This document shows positions 22,408-33,555 of a DNA stretch of 64,000 nt, piece by piece (position 1 is the first letter of the stretch; each line of letters starts with the position of its first letter). Both the position numbers and the translations under genes were made by a program. A model generated the notes under the pieces. It did not search any database, had not been told where the DNA came from, and saw nothing but the letters and a program-made list of their open reading frames with translations. Source of the DNA: Oryza sativa Japonica Group (lineage: Eukaryota; Streptophyta; Magnoliopsida; Poales; Poaceae); contig NC_089037.1 of the NCBI RefSeq assembly GCF_034140825.1, positions 27,295,501-27,359,500 on the forward strand. Direction: 5' to 3'.

Positions 22408-25376
22408 TCAGAAGTACCGTATCGGTCCATCCAAGCTACCAGATGCAAACTACAAATATCAAATGGCGATGGAGTGAGACACAAGATCGAGTATATTAAG
22501 GTTACTTGGTTCTTGTGAGGCACACAGTTAAGACATTACTGCATTACCTGTTTTACAATAGGATTTGTTGATGTAGTAAATTCTTGTGTCATTCCTTCCC
22601 ACACTACCTTCCCCTCATGGAGAAATAACAACCTGAAAGTTGAGTACAAGAGTCTCAGCTTAGCAATGGACAACAGAAAGCTGGAAGCCACCAGCAAAAC
22701 AATGCCTGCTATTACCTGTCAACGGCTCGTTTTATTGTGCTATGCTGATGAGTGACAACCACATAAGATGCTATCTTTCCAGGCTTACCAAGAGCATCTT
22801 TCCCTGTTACATGTACGGAACGTATAAGGTCTTCAACAACGGTGGATGCAATAGGGTCAAGTCCAGCAGTAGGCTCATCGTACAAAATAACCTGTAATGG
22901 AAAAAATGTATAATATCAAGAAGACAGTCAATAGTAAGTTAAGCTGTTTGATCTCCTTTTCCTGTGAACTATTACAGCAATTTACTCGTAATGACTGAAG
23001 AGATTAGTCAGGGTATACCTCTGGCTCTATTGTTTCCTTTGTATCATCGTATATTATTGAACGAGCTAGAGCTACACGCTTTTTCATGCCACCAGACAAT
23101 TCAGATGGCATTCGATCTTCAACGCCCTGCACAGACCGATGGTGATAATATATCTAAGTCTATGTTAAAATCACAAGTATGAGTAGAAAAATACCGATAA
23201 TCCTTTCATCCTATGTAAGCTAATACAGAAATCTAGAATTCCTCAACAATCCAAGCTATAATTTTGCCTCTTAAATTATCTCCGACAAAAACTTTGCACA
23301 ATCACATAAAAGCATTGCCTGCGATTGGCTTACCGCTAATCCAAAATTTGGGACTATTCTATGCTTAGTTTTAACTTCAACATGAAAAAAAAAAAACTTG
23401 ACTTACTTTTAGGCCTACTGCGGCCAATGTTTCTGTCACTAGTGTAGCTATTCTCTCCTCAGGCAGGCTGGAATTTTCATATCTAAAGCCAAAGGACAGA
23501 GGAAACCGAGATTAGTAAATACAAGTAGATTGACTACTCTCAATAGACTTATGGAAGGTAATTGTTCTTACAAAAGGAATCCAACATTTTCACGAACCGT
23601 GAGAGAATCAAACAAAGCTGCACTTTGAAACACCTTCATAGGCAAAGACCATTTTAGAATTTTCGAGAACAGTTGGTCGATAAAATTATCATGGTATTTA
23701 TTCGGCAGATTTGAAGTAATTAAAGAGTATACCAAGCCAATTCGGACACCAGATATGTCTTCATCACTAACTAGCCCATGTCTTTTTCTTCCGCAAATAA
23801 TAACATCGCCCTTCTCATTATCACAGATTTAAAATAAAAATACAACAGCCATCAGCACATCAAACGGGAACCTCCTAAAAGCCTATTGTTTTAATAAAGA
23901 TAATCAAGAAGATGCGATAACCTTGTCTGGAGCCAGTAGCCCAGCCATAACCTTCAAAACAGTTGACTTTCCTGTTCCCGAAGGACCAATTATTCCAACG
24001 GCTTCTCCGTGTCTAATCTACATAATAATAATTTGAACCATAACTGAACTGCAGGCTAAAAATAAATGAAACCAAAAGATTATAAAATAATCAACTAAGT
24101 AATGATTCCTAGTGACTGGATAATGGAGAGTATGATCAACGTAAGAGAACTAGTGGTTAATTTGTGGTGGTACGACTATATGAGCAAGGAAACAGAAATT
24201 CAGAATGACAACAATTCGATTTGTGCTTCCAATTTGCTTTGAATACTTGTAAAGTACATTAACTCTGGGATCAGCATTGAAGAAGATGCAGTTGAGTGGC
24301 TCCAATACTTGAAATGGGATATGTACTAGGCACCCAAGTAGTTGATTACAAATAATGCCCAAGATGTAGAAAACCAGAGAACCAATGAGAATTGGAAACT
24401 GGAAAGAATTGCTTGAAAAAGAACTTACCTTGAAGCTAATGCCATTCAATACCTTCTTGTTACCGAAGGATTTGTGCACATCCCTACATTCTATAAGAAT
24501 ATCATGATCATCGCCAATCTGCCCATTCATACCCCAGCTCCTTGACAAGCTTGGACTCTAAAGCATGACGGGAACAAAAATACAATTTATCACCCCCAAA
24601 CTCCAAGGCACCGCAATTCAAGTAAGCTATATCAGGATCAAGGCATCGTTGCAAGAGCATACCTCACGCAGATTCTCTGCATTGCCCAAGCCAGGACTCC
24701 TGGTAGCAGATACAGCACCAGCGTACACATGGCCCTTTTTTAATGGCACTCCACATAACCTGCCTAAGCAAGAACATATGCAAAATATGAATACCATATC
24801 TCATTTGATAAAACCAATCACATTGGACGCAATACTGCAGATAAATATTCACAAAGATGAACATGGCACAGGATGAACCAGCATAGTACTACACAAGAAC
24901 AGCACAACAGCCACATTCTTCCCTTTTCATATGAGCAATTTAACCAGCTGCCAAACTAACCGCGCTTCGCAATTTTTTCAGCCTAATCGGGGTCAGCTAT
25001 CAAAAAACGCAAAGAAATTTTTAACTACAGTGCAAAATCGCTTTCTCCCTTTCTCCTCCTCTGAACTGTTGATGAAAGCAAAGAATCTACTCACGCAGCT
25101 CGAGCAATTCAACAACAAGCCGTGATCTGCCAACACAATTGTATTCCCTACAGAATCGCAACCCCAAGGTAACGGGAGAGATGCTCCAAAACAACTTAGA
25201 CAAAACATCTAAGAAACAAAAAAAAAGAAGAAGAAGAGATTCAGGCCATGATTTTTCTTTTACCTAAACGGAAGGGTGCAGGGCGGGCAGGGGTCTCCCG
25301 AGGAGCGGAGGAGGCGGAGGCCGGCGGCGTGGGCATGCGGGTGGCGGAGAGCCGCCGGGATGGACGGCGACGCCAT
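22408..25376 (-). CDS. TGD3: TGD3, ATPase of the chloroplast TGD lipid importer
   Basis: ABC-type ATPase that, with permease TGD1 and substrate-binding TGD2, imports ER-derived lipid across the inner chloroplast envelope; it acts on the stromal side. Coding exons (minus): 25376-25264, 25183-25095, 24763-24663, 24557-24429, 24017-23922, 23810-23733, 23633-23572, 23482-23407, 23126-23019, 22891-22716, 22632-22548, 22449-22408; all introns GT-AG, about 384 residues against about 345 in Arabidopsis. Seen in order: ILIECRDVHKSFG, Walker A GPSGTGKST, Q-loop VFQSAALF, signature LSGGMKKR, Walker B VILYDEPTAGLDP and H-loop THQHS. The C-terminus is GSLDGPIRYF. The N-terminus MASPSIPAALRHPHAH looks like a plastid transit peptide. 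The start region is uncertain: a stronger acceptor at 25208 would put the core in frame with the ATG at 25336. Divergent from PIG-M. Confidence 0.88.
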
Positions 25377-25479
25377 GGTCTGAATCGAGCTCTGCGGCGG
25401 CGGCGCCACGCGCGTGGGCGAGGAAGAAGAAAGGGAAACCCGATGGAATCCTCCTCCTCCTCTCTCTCCTCTCTTCCCC

Positions 25480-25486
25480 CACGTGG
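25480..25486. promoter_or_regulatory. G-box (CACGTGG) between TGD3 and PIG-M
   Basis: CACGTGG lies about 105 bases upstream of the TGD3 ATG and about 170 upstream of the PIG-M ATG. Only the 277-base gap separates the two starts, so one promoter region must serve both. Direction of effect is unknown. Confidence 0.4.
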
Positions 25487-25593
25487 CAACCTGACATGTG
25501 GGCCCCACCGATCCGCGGCTCGCGCGGGGAGAGGATCTGGGCGTCGGATCCTGATCCCGGCGGTAATTACCCAATTGTCCCTCCCCCCGCGAA

Positions 25594-25620
25594 TCTTCTC
25601 TTCTCTTCTCTTCTCTTCTC
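25594..25620. repeat. TTCTC pyrimidine repeat just before PIG-M
   Basis: Five consecutive TTCTC-type units form a pure pyrimidine stretch on the plus strand, 33 bases before the PIG-M ATG. Pyrimidine patches near transcription starts are common in rice promoters and leaders. Confidence 0.55.
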
Positions 25621-25653
25621 CGGTGGCGATCTGAGTGGCCGACCGGCGGCGAG

Positions 25654-27944
25654 ATGGCCTCCGCCGCCGTGACGCTCCCGCGGGTGATGCTGGCGGCGGC
25701 CGCGGTGCGGGCGGCGATGCTGGCGCTCGGGGAGTGGCAGGACGCGCACCTCGAGGTGCGGTACACCGACGTCGACTACCTCGTCTTCTCCGACGCCGCG
25801 GCGTCCGTCGCCGCGGGCGGGTCCCCCTTCGCCCGCGCCACCTACCGATACTCCCCGCTCCTCGCCTACCTGCTCGTCCCCAACTCTCTCCTCCACCCCA
25901 CGTGGGGGAAGCTCCTCTTCTCCGCAGCAGGTGATTCCGCTGTTCACACACGCCTGCTGTCTTTGTTACTAATAGCTCACTCTTGTAGTAGCATTGGTGA
26001 AGAACATTTAATATTTGTAGCTAAATTTGTATTTTAAGGGGGTAGATTTCTGTGACCTGCGGTTCAAGTAATGTTTAGAACTTGGGGATGACTTTCTGAA
26101 AGCCAGAAGTTATCTGAGTGATCTATCTGAATTTATTCTTGTTCATTTTCAGCCAGTGGCTTCATTGCATGTAAAACTCTGCAGAATTTGGCCTAGTGAG
26201 ACGAATCACATGAAGAGCTTGTTCAATTTTATGTTTTTGTTTGAAATGATAAGACAGACATTTTAGGTGCTCAGTAAGACAATAACCTTCCCCTTTTTTT
26301 TATTTGTCACAAAGACAACACTAAGGTCAATTAGGGAGAGTTTAATAATCGACATGTAAGTTCCTGATTTCGTGATGTCGGGAGAACATGAACCTATTTA
26401 CATTGTCCGTAATTACCTCGTTGGATTTTTGAGATGGCGGTGCATCATGTGTTTTGCAGATTTGCTTGTTGGGTTGTTCATTGACACCATTCTGAAACTA
26501 CGTGGTGTCCCTGACAGCACTCGGATCTGGTCTGTTGTAGCTTGGTTGTTCAACCCCTTCACGTTCACAATTGGCACAAGAGGAAACTGTGAGCCCATAG
26601 TCTGCGCTGTCATACTTTGGATCCTGATATGTTTGATGAATGGTGTAAGCTCTAAACCTGTTGTTTCTATCTGTTCAGTTTTGTTCTATCTTGTATTGAT
26701 GTAGATAATAATCATTTAAATGCTTTAATAATGGAATCTTTTAGTTAGTTTTTTGGTCTTCTCATACAAAGCATAGGAACATAAGACATCCTGTTTTATG
26801 TCTTAGCAGTCTAAACTATTGTCTAGTGGAGCTTGTTACAAAGTCAGAAAAGCTAAATTACTACTTTATTAAGCACTTGAACAAGAAGTTGTACATAATT
26901 TTCCTCTGCGTTGTAGTACTTGGATAATACTGAGCATTACTGATATTACTGTCAAATGTCTTACAGTTTGATTGTCTACTGTAGGTAGAGTATTGCAGGC
27001 ATCATTCTGGTATGGTCTGATTGTGCACTTCAGAATATACCCAATCATATATGCAATTCCTTTCGTTATAGTTCTGGGCAAGAATTATGCTGGTCCTGCT
27101 GGAAGGCCTATTCTTACACAGTGGACTTCTAAGCAACATTTACAAAGCGATAAATCCAGTCCAAGTGTGGAAAGGGCAACATCATTGTTAACTAATTTAT
27201 GGAATTTTCTGACAAGCCTTATAACAAGAAATACGATCCTGTTTGGATTACTTTCAGGATCTATGTTCTTTCTCTGGACTGGTGTTTTCTTCTACCTTTA
27301 TGGATGGGAATTCTTAAATGAGGCACTACTTTACCATCTTTCTCGGACTGACCCGAGGCATAACTTCTCGATATATTTCTACCACATATATCTGCATCAT
27401 CAGCAAGGGTTCTCAAGTATACAGAAGCTCGCTTCTTTTCTGCCACAGCTGATCGTGCAACTGGCACTCATTCTACGCTTCTCTAGGGATCTTCCGTTTT
27501 GTTTGTTTCTCCAAACAGTTGCATTTGTTGCGTTTAACAAGGTAAGATGTCTCACAGTCACGGGCATTTCTCGTTTTTAAAACCCTGGACTACTTGATAT
27601 TGATTGTTAAGTTTACCATCAAACAGGTCATGACAGCACAATACTTTGTGTGGTTCTTTTGCCTGCTACCCCTCATCCTCCCTTGGACTACCATGAAGCT
27701 GAAGTGGAAGGGTCTGGCCTGTATATTGGTGTGGATGGGGTCCCAACTGCACTGGCTGATGTGGGCGTACATGCTTGAATTCAAGGGCCAAAACGTCTTC
27801 ATACCGCTCTGGGCAGCAGGTCTCATGTTCCTGGCTGCAAACATCTTTGTTATGCTCATGGTGATCAACCACCACAAGTTCACTCCGCTCTTCTCATCAT
27901 CAACGGTGAAGTCTGCAAGCAAGATTGCTGCCAAGAAGGAATAG
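25654..27944 (+). CDS. PIGM: PIG-M, GPI mannosyltransferase I (PEANUT1-like)
   Basis: ER membrane enzyme that adds the first mannose (alpha-1,4) to glucosaminyl-phosphatidylinositol during GPI-anchor synthesis, using dolichol-phosphate mannose; the Arabidopsis orthologue is PEANUT1. Coding exons are 25654-25930, 26460-26642, 26985-27541 and 27627-27944, total 444 residues (Arabidopsis about 450). Donors are GCAG|GTGATT, AATG|GTGTAA and AACAAG|GTAAGA; acceptors are TTTGCAG, CTGTAG and AAACAG; phases agree. The luminal DXD catalytic motif is YTDVDY (D39 and D41). Other family blocks are [39 protein letters not shown] and [16 protein letters not shown]. Several hydrophobic segments fit a multi-pass membrane protein, and the tail KIAAKKE has a dilysine-like ER signal. 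It is head to head with TGD3. Confidence 0.92.
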
Positions 27945-28180
27945 CATATACCACCCTTCTTTTTTATTACTTTACCAGCTGATGTATTTCTGGAGACATG
28001 GATACTGATTTTTCTTTTTAATGTTCTACTAGTATCTTATGCGACTTGCATCCTTGCTCTTTTTTTTTTTAACCCTGAGACCCGGCTTGGTTGGTTTTGT
28101 ACTATTAACTTCTTGTCTTAGGTTGTATGGTAAGTCTGGAAAATGCAGTTGCTTTGGAGAGGGAAAACTTTTTTTTTCTA

Positions 28181-28726
28181 CTCCCTCCGTTTTAGGTTAT
28201 AAGATATTTTGATTTTGGTCAAAGTTAAACTGCTTCAAGTTTATAGAAAAAATAGTAATATTTTTGATCCAAGATAAATTTATCATAAAAATATATTTAA
28301 TTATTAATTTAATAAAACTAATTTGGTAATGTAAATATTACTATATTTGTCTATAAACTTAGGTCCTGTTTGATTTAGCTTAGGATTATTATAATCTGGA
28401 TTATTAGGAGTAAACTAAAACAAACAAGTAGATTATTATAATCTATAAGCCAGATTAGTATAATCCAGTAATCTCCTCTAGAGGAGCTTTTTCTAGATTA
28501 TTGAGTGGCTAAAGACCCACTACTCTTAGATGCCTCTAATAATCCAGAGAAACAAACAACTTGCAGCTTATTCTATGTCAGCTTATCATAATCTAGCTTA
28601 GAGTAATCTGATTTAATAATCTAGATTACAATAATCTTAAGCTGAAACAAACAGGGCCTTAGTCAGACTTAAAACAGTTTGACTTTGATCAAAGTCAAAA
28701 CATCTTATAACTTGAAACGGAGGGAG
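28181..28726. mobile_element. Stowaway MITE carrying an inserted Tourist MITE
   Basis: TA duplications at 28179-28180 and 28727-28728. Inverted ends are CTCCCTCCGTTTTAGGTTAT and CTTGAAACGGAGGGAG, with long subterminal pairing (GATTTTGGTCAAAGTTAAAC against TTTGACTTTGATCAAAGTC). Without the inner element (28362-28658) it would be about 246 bp. Confidence 0.85.
28362..28658. mobile_element. Tourist (PIF/Harbinger) MITE nested in a Stowaway, 297 bp
   Basis: Flanked by TTA on both sides (28359-28361 and 28659-28661). Ends are GGTCCTGTTTGATTTAGCTT and AAGCTGAAACAAACAGGGCC. The TTA duplication and GGNCCTGTTTG ends place it with PIF/Harbinger-derived Tourist elements. Confidence 0.87.
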
Positions 28727-28739
28727 TATTTTGGTTGGA

Positions 28740-29508
28740 GCTTTTTTTCTTCGGGAAACGGGGAGCTTTATTTATATTTGGTTGTGCATGGTTCCAGTAA
28801 AAAAAAAGATTAGCAGCATGGTGATATGTGCTAAAATCCATGTGGTTTGTGCATCATCGACCACAATACTTAGGTTTTTATGCCACCCTATGTGGTTATC
28901 AATGCCATGGGTGGCCACAGCGGGGCCGTTGCCTTGCCAAGACCAACAACAAGGTTGAGGGTTGCTTGGGAGATTTTCTTGCTGGCGCAAGTAGATCTAT
29001 CCATCACTTTGTGCCGAAGGCCGCTGATTGCAAGATGTGGCAGTGGCGACGAGGCTACCTGGGTGTTGTGCTGCCAAGTGGCATCACCCTCATTGTCGGA
29101 CGCGGCCTGTGGCTCATCACTCTCCATAGGACGGTGCTCCTCCCGCACCAATTGAAGACATATTGCCGTGGTTGTAGTGATGATGGTTGATTGTGCATAA
29201 TAATTTTCTTCAACGCTAACGGCTAGGACAATAGCATTGCAACCAAAGTTGTCACCATCATGCCCGCCGCCGCCTCCAACTTGGTGCACCTCTCCATTGC
29301 CACCTTCTGCTTGGGACGCCTCACCTGCAACATGGCTACTAACTTTAGCATGTTTATCTTTAATTCCTTGATGATCTAGGAAAGAGGTGTCACCAGAGCC
29401 GAATTGTTGCTAGATGTGGCCGGCGATGACAATCCAATCTAAGTATCCATCCAGCAGTAGTCATTATAGCTGGCGCAACCATAGAAAGCTTTCTGAGCAT
29501 ACTCTATA
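28740..29508. other. Intergenic DNA, no gene recognised
   Basis: Short overlapping frames on both strands around 28830-29290 have no recognisable motifs. The moderately GC-rich text may be old transposon interior; I see no terminal repeats. Confidence 0.4.
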
Positions 29509-30562
29509 TGTTGGAATTAATGGATAGGCCTTAGCCCACTCGAAAATTAATTCTTTGGAAAATCACAAAAGCCCACCTCATGGGATGACATGCATATGGA
29601 GTTTAGTACTACCTTACTTATTCTAGGAGAGGGGGACCTCCTTAAAAGGGAGGATGCCCTCCTAGCCACTTGAAGCGTGTGTGGTGGAGAGAAGAGGGGG
29701 AACACAAGCGCGCGCTTGCTGGCCTGGCAGGGCAGGTCAGGCGGCGCGTGCACGACGTACGCGTCGAATGGTCCGCAAAATTGGCTCCTCATCCTTGTGC
29801 AGATGCAGCCTCCTTTTGCAGTTTTGTTTTGCTGTAGGAAATTCGGATTTGTGTCGAATGGTCTGCAAAATTGGCTCCTCATCCTTGTGCAGATGTAGCC
29901 TCCTTTTGCAGTTTTGTTTTGCTGCAGGAAATTCGGATTTGTTTTGTTTTGGAAACATTCTGAAAAATCTGATGCGTGAAAACGGCGTGGAGTCCGGATA
30001 AGTTACGCGTGACTTATCCGGTTCGGTTACGCGGAGTGGAGATCGTGTGGGTGCGCTGATCAAGCAACCTATCTCTATATAAACCGAGCCGCCGCCTTTA
30101 CGCAACTCACGCGAAATCAATCTAGGGTTTGCCTCCTACTTTGTGTTGCGCCGTCGCTCGTAGACTACTCCATCCCGCTCACCGGCGTGCACCGGCGATC
30201 TGGAAAGCAGGTCTCCGGAACCTCTGCCTTTGACGTCCTGCATCGGGAGAAGGTGGCAATAAGGTTTTTGGGAAGCGCTTCGCGCGACTGCTCCCAGTTC
30301 GTCCGCGACGGCTCGCCTTCCTCTCCGCTCGCGTGCTGTGTGCCTTCGTTGATGCCCGCAACCGCGAATAGTTCCTACCGAGCAACCGGTCTTTCCGCCA
30401 CCTCGGTACGTGTTCGACATGTTGCGTATTTTTAATCTGTTCATATTTTACTACTTAGTTTACATGTGTAGATCTAATGATGCGTTCATGCTAGTTTACG
30501 TTTGCAATATCATGATTTATTTATGGAATAAATTAAATCATCATGTTTTTATAATTTCAACA
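29509..30562. mobile_element. Copia-type solo LTR, 1,054 bp
   Basis: Begins TGTTGGAATTAATGG and ends AATTTCAACA. Flanked by the 5-base duplication CTATA (29504-29508 and 30563-30567). No coding interior or second LTR is present, so it is a solo LTR. A 90-base unit is duplicated inside it (29763-29852 and 29853-29942). The transcribed part shares a core with the Copia LTRs at 46724 and 52174 (TTTTTGGG, AGCGCTTC and CGCGACTGCTC), so the families are related. Confidence 0.86.
29763..29942. repeat. 90-base tandem duplication inside the solo LTR
   Basis: Two head-to-tail units, each starting GTCGAATGGT and ending near ATTCGGATTTGT, differ at only a few positions. Copy-number change of this kind is common in LTR promoter regions. 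Confidence 0.85.
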
Positions 30563-30567
30563 CTATA

Positions 30568-31800
30568 TCTAAACAAGATTGGAAATGAACGAAGGTATTC
30601 ACATGTGTTTCCATCTAGTGCGTGTAGATCTTCTCAACTCCATATGCATCAAGCACATGATGGAATAAATCCCCCATCACTGAGTGGTGTAGATGGCTCG
30701 TCGTGACATGAAGAACTCCCTCAGAATCGTAAGTTATGTTGAATGTCTATGATACCAAGTTATAATAACCTGAGCCATAACGGGGTAAACACTACTAAGA
30801 GGATAGCTAGGCGGTGTTGGTTGCTAGGGAATGGATTTAGACTTTAGGTTGGAGAGGAGCATTAGAGGAGAGATTAGATTAATCTTGATTTATTGTTTAA
30901 CTTAAAACATGATATATAGATGGTCCAACTTAACACTTAAGGGATTAACCTAATCTTGTTTCTAACTCTAACCAATGCTACGGTATTTAGCATGCTATAG
31001 TACCTCGAGGCACTATGCAATTGCCTAGTTATTTGGTATTGGGGTATCCACGGCCTTGTCCTTGTCCCCTTGCCACTTGGCCTAATGCCCATTACAAACT
31101 CACACAATGACACATTCACACGAAAAACATTGTATTTTCAATTTTTTTATACGAAAAGTTCAGATGACAATATAGCTTCCCAAAACCTAGACATTGTGCA
31201 TCATATATGGTGAGATATAACAAAGCAGCAAACTCCTAAAGCTGCAAGATCTCGACGCAAAATTAATTTGCAGAAACATGAACCAGGAAGTATGTATATT
31301 AGAAAGCACGTGCCACAATTTTTAACCATCCACATTGATGGGTTCAACAAGAGCACCGCACACAGGGGGGAGGGGTGTCAGCGACAGTGCATGATCGTGC
31401 TCATGGGGACAAATTGGCAAGGGAGGTGTCGATCAATCTCTTGGGAGGGTGGTGGCAACCATTCTCTCGACGGCGTAAGAGAATGCACACGAGGTAAAGG
31501 GAGTTTCGTGACATTGGTTTTAGTGGAGCCCACACGAAACAAATATTAACTATGTAATAAAATATAGCAATTTAGTATTGTATTAGACATCATTTAGACG
31601 TGTCTAATCCAACATTATGGAACGGAGGGAGTATTTTCGAAGCCATGATACACACCACTAAGTTAAGTGCCTATATGTATTTGCCATGTCAACCTGCTGT
31701 GGACCCCACAAGTCAGATTTGCGTAGAAACAGTGAGAGGTTTGAATTAGTAAACTGGTCTTACATCCTTATTTAAAAAAATGAAAACATAACGAAGCACA
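30568..31800. other. Intergenic AT-rich DNA
   Basis: No gene recognised. At about 31570-31634 the end of a Stowaway-like element is visible (ATGGAACGGAGGGAGTA), with no matching left end found. Confidence 0.45.
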
Positions 31801-31801
31801 C

Positions 31802-31874
31802 GACCGCGTGGCCTAATGGATAAGGCGCTCGCCTCCGGAGCGGGAGATTGTGTGTTCGAGTCCCAGCGTGGTCG
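31802..31874 (+). tRNA. tRNA-Arg (anticodon CCG)
   Basis: 73 bases that fold as a tRNA. The acceptor GACCGCG pairs with CGTGGTC with wobble, the D-stem is GCC/GGC, and the anticodon stem CTCGC/GCGGG closes the loop CTCCGGA, anticodon CCG (codon CGG). The T-arm GTGTG-TTCGAGT-CCCAG has two non-pairs, and the B box begins TGTTCGA rather than GGTTCGA. A TTTT terminator follows at about 31880. It may be a functional gene with a weak T-stem or an early pseudogene. Confidence 0.78.
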
Positions 31875-32391
31875 GGTTGGTTTTAATTTTTATCTATTTT
31901 TCCTGGATAGTGTATTAGTTTCCATTGTTTTTATTCTTTATCCACTACTCGTTCCGTACTAAAATACAAGTATTTTTAGAATAGTAACAAGTCAAACATT
32001 TTTAACTTTAACTATAAATAAAAAAAAGTTCAATCCATTCTTTTTTACATTAAACAAACTATCATATGGAGATGAAAAAGAGAGATGCAGATCAGATTCG
32101 CCAACTCGTGCGAATGAACGCCCTGCTGCGATTAAAATGGGAACAAAAATGATAGAGATCAAAATGAACAGAAAAATGCAGCTGTACATAGACATAAAAA
32201 TGAACTCGAAAATACAACTGTGCACCAGACCATATACGGGTGTTTATATTTATGGCTAACTATTTTTTAGTGAAAGACAAATTACCTGCCGATAGTGAAG
32301 TGTCTTTAAAATATATCTGTCAGTTTTTGAAGCTGCTCATAAGAATACTTATGACGTGCTGTTTATAAGGACAAGTGTATGTACATATACA

Positions 32392-32893
32392 CAGTGGCGA
32401 AGCCACAGGGGGTGCCGGGGTGGGCCTGGCACCCCCCATCCCCATGCGCTGCAAACCCCACCCCCGGATGATTAGCCATCTAATCCATAAAATTAGCTCA
32501 TTAATTTGTTGCAAGTTGAGCCTATACCTACCTAGCTGTCCAATAGGTTTTAGCTTTACGTGATTACCTGAGTTAATTAACGTAATTAAACGATGTGGTT
32601 GCAAGTCTATTAATGTAACTAAGCGATGTGGTTGCAAGTCTCCAAAATTAAAAAGGATGAATAGAAATGATGTCGTGTGTCATTCTGTATTGAGTAAAGT
32701 TGGTGCTATTTAGTGACTTTAAAAATGGTTCTTTTTATACTATATTAACATATATTCGGACATACATCCTCCATTCTAAAATAAGTTCAATTTTATACAC
32801 CAAGATCCACGCTATATTATCTACCGAGGCGCTGGTGAGTTCTTACGTCTCCTGGCCAGCACCCCCTATACCCAAATCCTGGCTTCGCCACTG
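32392..32893. mobile_element. hAT-type non-autonomous element, 502 bp
   Basis: Perfect 8-base duplication CATATACA (32384-32391 and 32894-32901). Terminal inverted repeats are CAGTGGCGAAGCCA and TGGCTTCGCCACTG, exact over 14 bases. Subterminal GGGGTGC/GCACCCCC also pairs. No coding capacity is seen. Confidence 0.92.
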
Positions 32894-33006
32894 CATATAC
32901 ATACACTTATGAGCACACATTCATATGTGTTTTGAAGAAAAAAGAGAGTAAAAAATGAAAGACATAAAAATGAACGAAAAATAGGTGCCAAAATGAACGG
33001 AAAAAA

Positions 33007-33480
33007 TACCGCTGTGCTGTGAAAATGACAGAGATAAAAGTGAAAAAAGTACCAAAATGCACAAATAAAATAGCACTGTGCTGTGAAGAAAGATGAGACA
33101 AATGAGTGAAAAACACACACACAAAAAAAAATCAAAATTGAACGTAAAACATGATCAATGTGCTGTGATCATGTATGGATAAAAAGTAAAACCGGATCAA
33201 AAATTAATGTTGAATTCAAAATGCACGAATTTTGCCAAAAAAAAAATTACCGCTGTGCTGTGAAAATGATAGAGATAAAAGTGAAACAAAGGTACCAAAA
33301 TGCACAAATAAAAAGCACTGTGCTGTGAAAAAAAGATGAGATAAATGAGTGAAAAACACACCAAAAAGAATCAAAATTGAACGTAAAACATGATCAATGT
33401 GCTGTGATCATGTATGGATAAAAAGTAAAACCGGATCAAATATTAATGTTGAATTTAAAAGGTAAGAACTTTCCAAAAAA
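33007..33480. repeat. 241-base tandem duplication, A-rich
   Basis: Two head-to-tail copies begin TACCGCTGTGCTGTGAAAAT at 33007 and 33248. Each contains the perfect hairpin CATGATCA / TGATCATG around GTGCTG-like text. The second copy ends against the 3' flank of the tRNA-Arg(CCT) gene. Similar A-rich phrases (AAAATGAACAGAAAAATGC) occur at 32060-32230, so the array may once have been longer. Confidence 0.8.
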
Positions 33481-33482
33481 TT

Positions 33483-33555
33483 CGCGCCAGGTAGGGGTCG
33501 AACCTACGGCCTTCTGCTTAGGAAACAGACGCTCTATCCACTGAGCTACAGGCGC
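33483..33555 (-). tRNA. tRNA-Arg (anticodon CCT)
   Basis: 73 bases on the minus strand. GCGCCTG pairs with CTGGCGC (one T-T mismatch), the D-stem is GCTC/GAGC, and the anticodon stem TCTGT/GCAGA closes TTCCTAA, anticodon CCT (codon AGG). The T-arm GTAGG-TTCGACC-CCTAC is perfect. The A and B boxes are intact, and a T run follows the 3' end. Confidence 0.92.

Noticed and set aside
33007-33480. CRISPR-like or satellite array
   Set aside because: Only two long units, no short regular repeats with unique spacers, and the window is plant nuclear DNA.
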